From contig JBBQKG010000001.1 in assembly GCA_038326655.1 (NCBI GenBank), forward strand, positions 1 to 64,000: a stretch of DNA of 64,000 nucleotides. Reading direction: 5' to 3'. Positions 18,382 to 26,358 of this stretch are shown in pieces; position 1 is the first letter of the stretch; each line of letters starts with the position of its first letter. A program made the position numbers and the translations under genes. This DNA comes from JBBQKG01 sp038326655 (GTDB lineage: Bacteria; Actinomycetota; Thermoleophilia; Solirubrobacterales; JBBDJG01). A model generated the notes under the pieces. The model made no database searches, was not told the origin of the DNA, and saw only the letters and a program-made list of their open reading frames with translations.

Positions 18382-20430
18382 TTGCCAGCTATGTCCCCGA
18401 CTAACATGCCGCCGATGACGACCGTCGCCGCCGCCCCTCACCACACCCCGACGAAGCCGAAGCGCAGCCGTGCGCGGCGGCTGCTGCTGGGGCCGGGCTT
18501 CGTCCGCGCCGGGTGGATGACCGTGCTCGGCGCCGCATTCGCGTTCGGGCTCGTGGTCGGCCTTCGGGCCCTGCAGGGCTTCCCGGTCTTCAAGGGGTCG
18601 CCGATCGTGACGGTGATCCTGATCGCCGCGCCCCTCTTCTTCCTGGTCGGGATCGGCGGCTTCGACTACTGGGCCAAGTACATCGTCGGCTCCCCCACCG
18701 AGCCGGAGGACCACTCCAGCCACGGCGCACATGGCTGGAAGGACTACTTCCGGGTCAATACCGACCACAAGGTGATCGGCGTCCAGTACACGGTCACCGC
18801 GCTGTTCTTCCTGCTGGTTGGCGGCGCGCTCGCGGAGGTGATGCGCGCCGAGCTTGCGCAGCCCGGCCAGCAGATCGTGGACCCGAACACATACAACGGC
18901 CTCTTCTCGGTCCACGCCTCGCTGATGATCTTCCTGGTCATCATCCCGATCTTCGCCGGGCTCGCAAATTACGTGCTGCCGCTCATGATCGGCGCGCCGG
19001 ACATGGCATTCCCGCGCCTGAACGCGCTCAGCTACTGGCTCCTGCCGGTCGCCGGCATCATGATGATGGCGAGCTTCCTGGTCCCCACCAGCGGCGCCTT
19101 CAACACGGGCTGGACGGCGTACGCGCCGTTATCGACGCACGCGCCCCTGGGCCAGCAGTTCTTCACGCTGGGCGTCCAGTTCGCAGGCACGTCTTCGATC
19201 ATGACCGCGCTCAACTTCCTGGTCACGATCATCACGATGCGCGCGCCCGGCATGACGTTCTGGCGCATGCCGCTGCTGGTCTGGGCCAACTTCACGACCT
19301 CGCTGCTGGTCGTGATCGCGACGCCGTTCATCGCGGGCTCCCAGTTCCTCGTGCTGCTCGACCGCTCGCTGCACGCCGACTTCTTCCAGGCGAATGCGGG
19401 CGGTGACGTGATCTCCTACCAGCACATCTTCTGGTTCTACTCCCACCCGGCCGTGTACATCATGATGTTGCCCGGGTTCGGGATCATCTCGGAGATCATC
19501 TCGACGAAGTCGCGTAAGCCGATCTTCGGCTACCGGCTGATGGCGCTTTCGCTACTCGCGATCCTCGTACTCGGGTTCACCGTCTGGGCGCACCACATGT
19601 TCGTGTCCGGCATGTTCACCTGGCTGCGCGTCCCGATGATGATCACCACGATGCTGATCGCGGTGCCGACCGGCATCAAGATCTTCTCCTGGCTGGCGAC
19701 GCTGTGGAAAGGCGTGCTCGACCTCACGACGCCGATGCTGTTCGCGCTCGGCTTCATCACGATGTTCACGCTGGGCGGGATCAGCGGCATCATGCTTGCC
19801 GCGATCCCCGTCGACATCCACTTCTCCGACACCTACTTCGTGGTCGCGCACATCCACTACGTGCTCTTCGGCGGGAGCATGTTCACGATCTTCGCCGGGA
19901 TCTACTACTGGTATCCGAAGATGACCGGGCGGATGTACGACGAGACGCTCGGCAAGATCCATTTCTGGGCAACGTTCATCGGCTTCAACATCACGTTTGC
20001 GCCGATGCACTGGGTCGGGCTCGAGGGCATGCCGCGGCGCGTGGCCGACTATGCGGACAAATTCGCCACCTGGAACCTGATCGAGTCGGCCGGGGCGTTC
20101 TTTCTCGGTGCCGCGACGCTGGTGTTCATCTACAACTTCGTCGTGAGCTGGGCCGCGGGGCCGCGCGCACCAAGCAACCCGTGGCGAGCGCGCACGCTCG
20201 AGTGGCAGGTGTCCTCGCCGCCGCCGATCTTCAACTTCGACGAGATCCCCCAGGTCGTCGGCGGCCCTTACGAGTACGGCACGCCCGGTGCCGTGCACGC
20301 GGTCATGAATGGCGACCGCGCGAAGGTCGCCGTGGGCGCGGCCGCGCCCGGCGGCGGCGAGGCCGCTGCCGCGGGCGGCAACGGGAACGGCCACGGCAAC
20401 GGCAACGGGCACCCACCGGCCGGCGGATGA
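18382..20430 (+). CDS. ctaD: Cytochrome c oxidase subunit I, A2-type haem-copper oxidase
   Basis: Catalytic subunit, 682 residues. Two extra N-terminal membrane helices (about 45-105) precede the usual core, which begins near NTDHKVIGVQYTV. CuB/tyrosine motif YSHPAVY spans residues 353-359, followed by CuB histidines in WAHHMFVSGMF and haem ligands in VVAHIHYVLFGG. The family A1 Glu of HPEVY is Ala here and a Tyr-Ser pair precedes the His, the mark of A2-type K/D-channel oxidases. The C terminus ends in a Gly/Asn/His-rich tail (GGNGNGHGNGNGH). The start is uncertain: TTG at 18382 has a weak GAGG about 7 nt upstream; ATGs at 18391, 18406 and 18415 are alternatives. The stop overlaps the next gene. 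Confidence 0.96.
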   Translation: MPAMSPTNMPPMTTVAAAPHHTPTKPKRSRARRLLLGPGFVRAGWMTVLGAAFAFGLVVGLRALQGFPVFKGSPIVTVILIAAPLFFLVGIGGFDYWAKYIVGSPTEPEDHSSHGAHGWKDYFRVNTDHKVIGVQYTVTALFFLLVGGALAEVMRAELAQPGQQIVDPNTYNGLFSVHASLMIFLVIIPIFAGLANYVLPLMIGAPDMAFPRLNALSYWLLPVAGIMMMASFLVPTSGAFNTGWTAYAPLSTHAPLGQQFFTLGVQFAGTSSIMTALNFLVTIITMRAPGMTFWRMPLLVWANFTTSLLVVIATPFIAGSQFLVLLDRSLHADFFQANAGGDVISYQHIFWFYSHPAVYIMMLPGFGIISEIISTKSRKPIFGYRLMALSLLAILVLGFTVWAHHMFVSGMFTWLRVPMMITTMLIAVPTGIKIFSWLATLWKGVLDLTTPMLFALGFITMFTLGGISGIMLAAIPVDIHFSDTYFVVAHIHYVLFGGSMFTIFAGIYYWYPKMTGRMYDETLGKIHFWATFIGFNITFAPMHWVGLEGMPRRVADYADKFATWNLIESAGAFFLGAATLVFIYNFVVSWAAGPRAPSNPWRARTLEWQVSSPPPIFNFDEIPQVVGGPYEYGTPGAVHAVMNGDRAKVAVGAAAPGGGEAAAAGGNGNGHGNGNGHPPAGG

Positions 20431-21326
20431 TGGAGGCGTCGACCACGCCCCGCGGGGGAGCCCCGGCCCACGTGCTCGTGGTCGCAAACGAGACCGTGGG
20501 CGGCGAGAAGCTGTTCGCTGCGGTCGAGCGCCGCGCCGCCCAGGGCCCGATTCGCTGCACGGTCATCTGCCCTCAAAACCGGCCGCGCCGCGGCTACGTG
20601 ATTTATGACGAGAGCGCGCGCTCGGCCGCCCGCATCCGGCTCGACCTGACGCTCGATCGCCTGCGCAAGAGCGGGATCGAGGCGCGCGGCGAGCTGATGG
20701 ACCCGGACCCTTTCATGGCGGTGAAGGACGCGGTGCGCGATTACGGCGCGGACGAGATCATCATCTCGACGCTGCCCTACGCGCGCTCGGGGTGGCTCCT
20801 GCGGCGTGACCTCGTGGACCGCATCCGCAGCCTCACAAAGGTGCCGGTCGAGCATGTGATCGTCGACCTCAACGAGGAGCCGACCCGGCACGCGCTGGTG
20901 GTCGCGAACCAGACCGTCGGCGGGGAGCAGCTGATCACGACGCTGGAGCGCCTTGCAAGCGAGTCGCCGCACCGCTTCACGGTGATCTCGCCCCAGGACG
21001 GCGCCGGCGACGCGGCCAGCGAGGGGGCCGAGGGACGGCTCAGCCGAACGCTTCGCCAGCTCGAGCAGGCCGGGCTCGACGTGACCGGCTACGTCACGCA
21101 CCCCGACCCGTTCACGAGCATCATGAACGCGCTCGAGCACGACCCCGCGAACGAGGTGATCATCTCGACCCTGCCGAGGGTGAGGTCGAAGTGGCTGCGG
21201 GGCGACCTGATCGGGCGGATTCGCCGCGCGTCCGGCCTGCCGGTCGAGCACGTCGTGAGCGATCCGGCGGCCGATCAGCCGCAGGTGCCGGCCGGCCCGT
21301 CGATCGCCCACACCGGAGGCGCGTAG
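20427..21326 (+). CDS. Tandem USP-like two-domain protein in the oxidase operon
   Basis: 299 residues containing two copies of a Rossmann-like domain of about 130 residues (about 14-150 and 152-285). Each copy shows the same signature: VVAN(E/Q)TVGGE(K/Q)L near its start, DPDPF..., then EIIISTLPYARS.WL / EVIISTLPRVRSKWL, and ends with VPVEHV(I/V). The fold resembles universal stress proteins, but the usual G-x2-G-x9-G(S/T) ATP loop is not visible. A third copy with membrane helices is encoded at 21956-22642. The ATG overlaps the cox1 stop and its TAG overlaps the cox3 GTG, so it is translated with the oxidase. It may be an assembly or regulatory partner; this is inference. Confidence 0.85.
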   Translation: MMEASTTPRGGAPAHVLVVANETVGGEKLFAAVERRAAQGPIRCTVICPQNRPRRGYVIYDESARSAARIRLDLTLDRLRKSGIEARGELMDPDPFMAVKDAVRDYGADEIIISTLPYARSGWLLRRDLVDRIRSLTKVPVEHVIVDLNEEPTRHALVVANQTVGGEQLITTLERLASESPHRFTVISPQDGAGDAASEGAEGRLSRTLRQLEQAGLDVTGYVTHPDPFTSIMNALEHDPANEVIISTLPRVRSKWLRGDLIGRIRRASGLPVEHVVSDPAADQPQVPAGPSIAHTGGA

Positions 21327-21928
21327 TGGAATCCGCCGCGATCGCCCACGGACACGCCCACGGGCCGCCCGAGGCCAACCGAAGCTCGCGCATCGACGCC
21401 CAGCTGCTCGGCGTCCTGCTCTTCATCGTCAGCGAGGCGATGCTGTTCGGCTCGTTCTTCACGGCCTACTTCTTCATCCGCGTCGTCGGCCACGAGGCCT
21501 GGCCGCCGGCGCCTTTTGCTTTCCCGGTCAGCGTTGCCCTGATGAACACGACGATCCTCGTGTCGTCGAGCTTCACGATGCACTACGCCCTCCACTCGAT
21601 CAAGCGCGGAAACCGCACCGGCCTCCAGGTCGGGCTCGGGGTCACCTTCATGATGGGCGCGCTGTTCCTCGCGACGCAGATCAACGAGTACTTCAAGGCC
21701 GGCTTCTCGATCCACGACGGAGCGTTCGGGTCGGTGTTCTACGGGCTCACGGGCCTGCACGGGCTCCACGTGTTCGTCGGCCTTACGCTGCTCGCGATCA
21801 TGCTGACCCGCGCGCTCAGAGGCCACTTCACCCCGGATGCGCACATGGGCGTCGAGGCTGCCGGAATCTACTGGCACTTCGTCGACGTCATGTGGATCAT
21901 CGTCTTCACCACCGTCTACGTCCTGTAG
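21326..21928 (+). CDS. ctaE: Cytochrome c oxidase subunit III
   Basis: 200-residue integral membrane subunit with about five predicted helices, consistent with the short form of CtaE. Family motifs: LLFIVSEAMLFGSFFTAYFF, LMNTTILVSSSFTMHYAL, the helix ending in FGSVFYGLTGLHGLHVFVGL, and the C-terminal IYWHFVDVMWIIVFTTVYVL (conserved YWHFVDVVW). The GTG start at 21326 shares one base with the preceding stop. An upstream in-frame extension exists but has no helix and would bury the coupling site. Confidence 0.95.
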   Translation: MESAAIAHGHAHGPPEANRSSRIDAQLLGVLLFIVSEAMLFGSFFTAYFFIRVVGHEAWPPAPFAFPVSVALMNTTILVSSSFTMHYALHSIKRGNRTGLQVGLGVTFMMGALFLATQINEYFKAGFSIHDGAFGSVFYGLTGLHGLHVFVGLTLLAIMLTRALRGHFTPDAHMGVEAAGIYWHFVDVMWIIVFTTVYVL

Positions 21929-21955
21929 CTGCAGCGCTCAGGGAGGAGGGCCACC

Positions 21956-22642
21956 ATGATCAACCCTCTCCGTTCCGAGGAAGACGCGTTTCGCTTCACG
22001 GTTGTGGTCGCCGTGCTGCTGGCGCCGGTGGCGCTGGCCGCGATCCTGTTCGGTTCTGCGGTCGGACTGGCCGTCGCCGGCGGGCTCGCGTTCGGCATCT
22101 TCTTCGCGCTGTTCGTGCTGAAGCGAGACAGCGGGCCCGAGCGGGCCTCCTTGCGGCGAGCGCGCCACGACGGCGCGCACCGCATGCTCGTGGTCGCGAA
22201 CGAGACGCTGAGCGGCGAAGCGCTACGCGAGGAGATCGAGCACCGCGTGACCGGGACGGACACCGAGCTCTACGTGATCTGTCCTGCGCTGAACAGCAAG
22301 ATCCGCCACTGGACCTCCGACTCCGATCAGGCGCGCGCGGCCGCACATATGCGGCTCCAGGGGATGCTGGACGCCCTCGACCGGGAGGGCCTCACGGCCC
22401 GTGGCGACATCGGCGAGGCGGACCCGATCCAGGCGATGGAGGACGCGCTGCGCGTCTTCCCCGCCGACGAGGTGATCATCTCGACGCACCCGCCGGGCCG
22501 CTCCAACTGGCTCGAGCGCGACGTCGTCCGGCGCGCGCGCGAGCGCTTCGACGTGCCGGTCACCCACGTCGTGGTGGACCTGGAGATGGAGCGCGGGACG
22601 AGCGCCCGCGCGGACCAGCCCGCGCCGCCACCGGCTACTTGA
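21956..22642 (+). CDS. USP-like domain protein with two membrane helices
   Basis: 228 residues: two closely spaced N-terminal helices (about 14-35 and 36-55), then one USP-like domain (about 75-215) with the signature seen in the neighbouring tandem protein: VVANETLSGE, EADPIQAMEDAL, DEVIISTHPPGRSNWLERD, VPVTHVVVDLE. The family is therefore present three times in the cluster, once tethered to the membrane. A strong ribosome-binding site (GGGAGGAGGG) precedes the ATG. The last 8 bp overlap the 3' end of the convergent cytochrome gene. Function unknown; a link to oxidase assembly or sensing is suggested by position only. Confidence 0.85.
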   Translation: MINPLRSEEDAFRFTVVVAVLLAPVALAAILFGSAVGLAVAGGLAFGIFFALFVLKRDSGPERASLRRARHDGAHRMLVVANETLSGEALREEIEHRVTGTDTELYVICPALNSKIRHWTSDSDQARAAAHMRLQGMLDALDREGLTARGDIGEADPIQAMEDALRVFPADEVIISTHPPGRSNWLERDVVRRARERFDVPVTHVVVDLEMERGTSARADQPAPPPAT

Positions 22643-23321
22643 CCGAAAGCGTGCCCTTCATCCCGGCCTGCTCGTGGCCGGGAACCGTGCAGTAGAACTC
22701 GTAGGCGCCGGCCTTCAGGTTTGCGGTGAGCTTCGAGATCCCGCCGCCCGACACGACCGGCCCCGAGGGGCCACCCTTGATCGCGATGTCGTGCGGGACG
22801 GAGGCGTCGTTCTTCGATTCGACGGTCACCTTGCCGGCCTTCGCGGTCGCGCTCTTGAACTTGTAGGCGAGCTGGCCGGTCGGATCGGTGGGGATGTCGA
22901 CCACGTTCTGGGCGTTGGCCTTCGCCGTCCCGGACGCTCCACCGCCGGTCGCGGTCCCCTGCTTGCCGATCGCGTCGGCGACATAGGCGGCGACCGCGTC
23001 GGCATCCTTCCCCTTGACCAGGTTCGCCGGCATCACGCTGCCCTGCGGCAGCGCGATCTGCTTGCGAACGACTCCCTCGATCGTGGTGCGACCGAGGCCG
23101 TCACGGACGTCCTGGCCGAATGCGAGGTCGAGATTGGGTCCCTGGACGCCCTTGGTCCCGGCATTAGCCAGCACGTGACAGACGCCGCACCGCTGCGTGA
23201 AGAGCTGCTTGCCGGCCGCCGGGTCGGCCTTGTCGTTGCCGCAGGCGCCCAGCACGCCGGCGGCCGCGACGAGCGCGGTGGCGCAGAGAAACCTGAGGTG
23301 TTCGGCGCGGGACCTAGGCAC
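22635..23321 (-). CDS. Lipoprotein: cytochrome c fused to a cupredoxin domain
   Basis: 228 residues. A signal peptide with lipobox LGAC (Cys about residue 27) is followed by a class I cytochrome c domain with haem motif CGVCH (about 45-49) and a probable axial Met in SVMPANL, then a Gly/Ala-rich linker, then a type-1 copper domain with His in VPHDIAI and YCTVPGHEQAGM at the C terminus. Two redox centres on one lipid-anchored chain fit a shuttle to the CuA site of the adjacent oxidase. The GTG start lies 11 nt after a GATAAT -10, so the mRNA is nearly leaderless. Convergent with, and overlapping, the USP-like gene. Confidence 0.93.
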   Translation of the reverse strand: MPRSRAEHLRFLCATALVAAAGVLGACGNDKADPAAGKQLFTQRCGVCHVLANAGTKGVQGPNLDLAFGQDVRDGLGRTTIEGVVRKQIALPQGSVMPANLVKGKDADAVAAYVADAIGKQGTATGGGASGTAKANAQNVVDIPTDPTGQLAYKFKSATAKAGKVTVESKNDASVPHDIAIKGGPSGPVVSGGGISKLTANLKAGAYEFYCTVPGHEQAGMKGTLSVK

Positions 23322-23332
23322 AGCGGGTCGGC

Positions 23333-23362
23333 ATTATCCGCAAACCGGCGGTCGTTTGCCAA
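23333..23362 (-). promoter_or_regulatory. Promoter of the cytochrome c-cupredoxin gene
   Basis: On the minus strand: -35 TTGGCA (complement of 23357-23362), 18-nt spacer, -10 GATAAT (complement of 23333-23338). The -35 sits inside a short palindrome, TTGCCA-AC-TGGCAA (23356-23369), which could be an operator. Confidence 0.65.
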
Positions 23363-23395
23363 CTGGCAACCGTCGGTGCGTCTGGACGCCTCCGG

Positions 23396-23944
23396 TCAGC
23401 CGACGTTTCCGAGCGCGCCCAGCCCTGCCGGCTCGTCGAGCTCCATGCGGGTCGTCGCCATCACGCGCGCGACCATCATGTACTGCCCGATCACCATCAG
23501 CAGCTCGACGACCTCGCGCGCCGAGAGCATCCCGGTCAGCGCAGCGAGCGTCGCATCCGAGGCCTGGGCGTCCCTTACCACCTCGGTCGTGAAGCGCAGG
23601 ACCGTGCGTTGATCGTCGGAGAAGCAGGCCGCTTCGGTCTCGCCGCGCTCGAGCGCGCTCACCTGCTCGTCGGTCGCGCCCACCGCCCTGGCGATCGGCA
23701 CGTGCTGCACCCACTCGTACTCCGCATGAGGAGTGAGGCGGGCGACGCGAAGGATCGCGAGCTCGCGCAGGAGCGGGTCCAGCTGCAGCTGCCCGAGCAG
23801 CGTCGCGCCCCAGCGCAGCCACGGCCGGAAGGCCGTGTCGGCGTTGGCCATCATGCGGAAGATGTTGAGCGGTGGGACCCGCTCGAGCGCGTCGCGCACG
23901 GGCTCCGGAGCGCCGGCCGCATCGACGTAGGGAAGTCGTGCCAC
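23396..23944 (-). CDS. AhpD/carboxymuconolactone decarboxylase-like protein
   Basis: All-helical 182-residue protein of the AhpD-like superfamily. The core helix pair is visible around LLRELAILRVARLTPHAEYEWVQHV and ARAVGATDEQVSAL. The CxxC redox motif of true AhpD is absent; the related position carries HAEYEW, as in carboxymuconolactone decarboxylase-like proteins of actinobacteria. A peroxidase role is therefore not supported; function unknown. The GTG start has TAGAGT 6 nt upstream on the minus strand. Confidence 0.85.
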   Translation of the reverse strand: MARLPYVDAAGAPEPVRDALERVPPLNIFRMMANADTAFRPWLRWGATLLGQLQLDPLLRELAILRVARLTPHAEYEWVQHVPIARAVGATDEQVSALERGETEAACFSDDQRTVLRFTTEVVRDAQASDATLAALTGMLSAREVVELLMVIGQYMMVARVMATTRMELDEPAGLGALGNVG

Positions 23945-24039
23945 GCGCGCACTCTATTGCCCGCACGGCCGCCTCGGGCTGGCTCGTCTTCCTGCACGCA
24001 GCTAAAGCGGCACGGCCCCTGCGGGATACTGCGCCGGCG

Positions 24040-24438
24040 ATGTCGCAGGAGACCGTCGAGTTGGCCCGCAAGGTTCTGGACGCGCTCGGCAAGCGCGACC
24101 CTGCCCACCTGATCGCATTGTCCGATCCAGAGGTCGAGTGGCACTCCTTCTTTGCGATTGGCGAGAGCGGCGTGTATCGCGGTCATGACGGGACGCGGCG
24201 TTACATGAGCGACCTGGCCGACGCATGGGAGATCGGGCGTGCCGAGGTGGACGACGCGCTCGGCATCGGCAACGTCGCCGTGCTGGTCGGCCGGATTCAC
24301 TTTCGCGGGAAGGGCAGCGGTGTGGAGAGCGCCTCGCCGGCGGGATGGGTGCTCAAGTTCCAGAACGGGAAGGTGCTCTGCTTCCGAGCCTTCCGCGAAC
24401 CCGAACAGGCCCTCGAAGCCGTGGGCTTGTCGAAGTAA
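24040..24438 (+). CDS. SnoaL-like/NTF2-fold protein
   Basis: 132-residue protein with a clear SnoaL-like layout: N-terminal helix (ETVELARKVLDALGKRDPAHLIAL), DPEVEWHSF, YRGHDGTRRYMSDLADAWE, a central strand pair and the C-terminal GWVLKFQNGKVLCFRAF typical of the family. Small-molecule binding or isomerase/cyclase-like activity is possible. The ATG at 24040 has GATACT 9 nt upstream and no Shine-Dalgarno sequence. An open frame extends upstream but is not conserved-looking. It ends just before a hairpin shared with the convergent tRNA gene. Confidence 0.82.
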   Translation: MSQETVELARKVLDALGKRDPAHLIALSDPEVEWHSFFAIGESGVYRGHDGTRRYMSDLADAWEIGRAEVDDALGIGNVAVLVGRIHFRGKGSGVESASPAGWVLKFQNGKVLCFRAFREPEQALEAVGLSK

Positions 24439-24444
24439 GCGCGA

Positions 24445-24466
24445 GAACCGCCACGCAGAGCGGTTC
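24445..24466. terminator. Hairpin between convergent SnoaL-like gene and tRNA-Thr
   Basis: GAACCGC (24445-24451), 8-nt loop, GCGGTTC (24460-24466). The stem is usable in both directions and lies between the 3' ends of both genes. There is no strong T run on either side, so termination efficiency is uncertain. Confidence 0.5.
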
Positions 24467-24475
24467 CCACGTTCA

Positions 24476-24548
24476 AGCCGGAGAGGGGACTCGAACCCCT
24501 GACATCCGCTTTACAAGAGCGGTGCTCTACCAGCTGAGCTACTCCGGC
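24476..24548 (-). tRNA. tRNA-Thr, anticodon TGT
   Basis: The reverse complement folds as a canonical 73-nt tRNA: acceptor GCCGGAG/CTCCGGC, D arm GCTC...GAGC with the AGCTGGTA loop, anticodon stem CCGCT/AGCGG with loop CTTGTAA (anticodon TGT, reads ACA and probably other ACN codons), T arm AGGGG-TTCGAGT-CCCCT. The discriminator is T and CCA is not encoded. TAGACT on the minus strand (24560-24565) is a probable -10. Confidence 0.97.
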
Positions 24549-24654
24549 ACGGGTGTCCAAGTCTAGGCGGATCGTCCCGCTCCTTCAGCAAATCGTCCAC
24601 GGCGGGGCAGCCCTGTAACTGACACCGCAGAACAGGGGTATCTGATTCACACGG

Positions 24655-26310
24655 ATGGACCCCGAGCGAGCTCACCAGATCGCGCGCGAGCGCGGCCCCA
24701 TACCGATCGTCTACTGGGTCGTGCGCGTGATCCTGCAGCCGCTCGGCATGGCGTGGTTCCGCCTCCGGCGGATCGGCGCCGGGCACATTCCCGCTGAAGG
24801 TCCGGTGCTGCTTGCCGCCAACCACCGCAGCTTCTGCGACCCCTTCATGATCGGCATGTGCCTGCGGCGGCCGCTGCACTTCGTCGCCAAGGTGGAGCTT
24901 TTCGACAAGCGCTGGCAGGCCTGGCTGCTGCTCGCGCTCGGCGCATTCCCGGTGCGGCGGGGCGAGTCCGACGAGGAGGCGATCGAGACCGCCCGGATCA
25001 TCCTCGAGCGCGGCGGCGCGGTCGGGATCTTTCCCGAGGGCACGCGGGTGCGCCCGGGGCCGCTCGGCCAGCCGAAGCGTGGTGTCGGACTACTTGCGCT
25101 TGGGACCGGCGCGCCGGTCGTGCCGGTCGCGATCATGGGCACCGAGCACATCCGCCGCGGCTGGCTGATCCGGCCGCGGCGCGTGACCGTGCGCTGCGGG
25201 CGCGCGCTCACCTACCCCAGGCCGCTTGACCGCGAGCCCCGCTACGGGCTCGCGCAGGAGATCGCCAACCGCGTCTGGTCCAGCGTCGCGCTGCAGTGGG
25301 AATACCTCGGTGGGCTGGCGCCGATCCGGCGCGCGGTCGTGGTCGGCGCGGGAAGCTGGGGCACCGCGGTAGCGGCCCTGCTTGCACGGAGCGGCGCCTC
25401 TGTCCAGCTCGGCTGCCGCACTGCCGAGCAGGCGCACGAGCTCACGACCCTTCGCACCAACCTCGCATATCTGCCCGGCGTCAATCTTCCCGACGGGATC
25501 TCGGTCACGACGGTCGACCGGCTCGACTGGTCCGATGCCGATGTCGCATGCCTGGCGGTTCCCTCTCAGGCCCTGCCAGCGGCGCTCGATGCGCTCGCGC
25601 CTTCGATTCCGCCGGGGCTCTCGGTGCTCGTGCTGAGCAAGGGGCTCGTCGCCCCCGGCGGCACCGCGCCGAGCACGCTGGTCGCCAAGCGCCTCGGAGC
25701 GCGGTCCGTGGCGTGCCTCGGCGGGCCGGCGCACGCGCTCGAGGCGGTCGAGCGGGGCGCCTCTCTGACGGTCGCGTCGCCTGACCGGACGCTTGCCGCG
25801 CTGATCGCCTCGGCGTTCCGGAAGGGCGGTGTCACCTGCGAGAAGAGCGCTGACCTCGTCGGCATCGAGCTGGCCGGCGTCGCCAAGAACGCCGCCGCGC
25901 TGGCCGCCGGCGCCGCGCTCGCCGAAGGGCCCAACGCCGCCGGCGCTGCGGCCGGGCGCGTCTACGCCGAGTGCCACGCGCTCGCGAAGGCACGCGGCGG
26001 GAGCGCCGAGAGCTTTGCGGGCCCAGCCGGCGCCGGCGACCTCGTCGCGACCGTGCTCGCGCCCCACAGCCGCAACCGGCGCGCGGGTGAGCTGCTTGGG
26101 CAGGGCACCGGCCCAGACGAGATCCACGCGCTGCTCGGCCAGGTGCCCGAGGCGCTCGCGGCCGTGCCCGTGCTCGCGCAGGCGCTCGACGACGCGGGCG
26201 TGCCGTCCCCGGCCGTGCACGAGCTCGCGGCACTGGCAGAGGGCCGCATCGGCGCGGAACAGTGGCTTGCGGCCACGCGCCGGATGCCGTCACGATCACG
26301 CGCTGCCTGA
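24655..26310 (+). CDS. Fusion: 1-acylglycerol-3-phosphate acyltransferase (PlsC) + glycerol-3-phosphate dehydrogenase (GpsA)
   Basis: One 551-residue frame carries two enzymes of phosphatidic acid synthesis. Residues 1-220: PlsC/LPLAT domain with the catalytic NHRSFCD (Asn56 to Asp62, HX4D type), the FVAKVELF strand, and FPEGTR (126-131) for glycerol phosphate binding. Residues 225-545: GpsA with the NAD(P) loop GAGSWGTA (231-238), LSKGLV, the KN of VAKNAAALAAG (catalytic Lys) and GPAGAGDLVAT...SRNRR (substrate site). There is almost no linker. The usual GDNTKAAL region of GpsA is altered to PNAAGAAAGR. GpsA would make sn-glycerol-3-phosphate and PlsC would acylate the lyso-product one step later. 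In other actinobacteria plsC-like and gpsA genes are neighbours. The frame is continuous, with no sign of frameshift. Confidence 0.92.
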   Translation: MDPERAHQIARERGPIPIVYWVVRVILQPLGMAWFRLRRIGAGHIPAEGPVLLAANHRSFCDPFMIGMCLRRPLHFVAKVELFDKRWQAWLLLALGAFPVRRGESDEEAIETARIILERGGAVGIFPEGTRVRPGPLGQPKRGVGLLALGTGAPVVPVAIMGTEHIRRGWLIRPRRVTVRCGRALTYPRPLDREPRYGLAQEIANRVWSSVALQWEYLGGLAPIRRAVVVGAGSWGTAVAALLARSGASVQLGCRTAEQAHELTTLRTNLAYLPGVNLPDGISVTTVDRLDWSDADVACLAVPSQALPAALDALAPSIPPGLSVLVLSKGLVAPGGTAPSTLVAKRLGARSVACLGGPAHALEAVERGASLTVASPDRTLAALIASAFRKGGVTCEKSADLVGIELAGVAKNAAALAAGAALAEGPNAAGAAAGRVYAECHALAKARGGSAESFAGPAGAGDLVATVLAPHSRNRRAGELLGQGTGPDEIHALLGQVPEALAAVPVLAQALDDAGVPSPAVHELAALAEGRIGAEQWLAATRRMPSRSRAA

Positions 26311-26358
26311 CGGGCGAGGCGAACGTGAAGGCGCGACTCGCGGGGTACGCTCTCAAAA

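Noticed and set aside
15699..18407. Long minus-strand open frame opposite the PPOX, LLM, cupredoxin and cox2 genes
   Set aside because: Antisense to four genes with strong motifs; no ribosome-binding site or domain.
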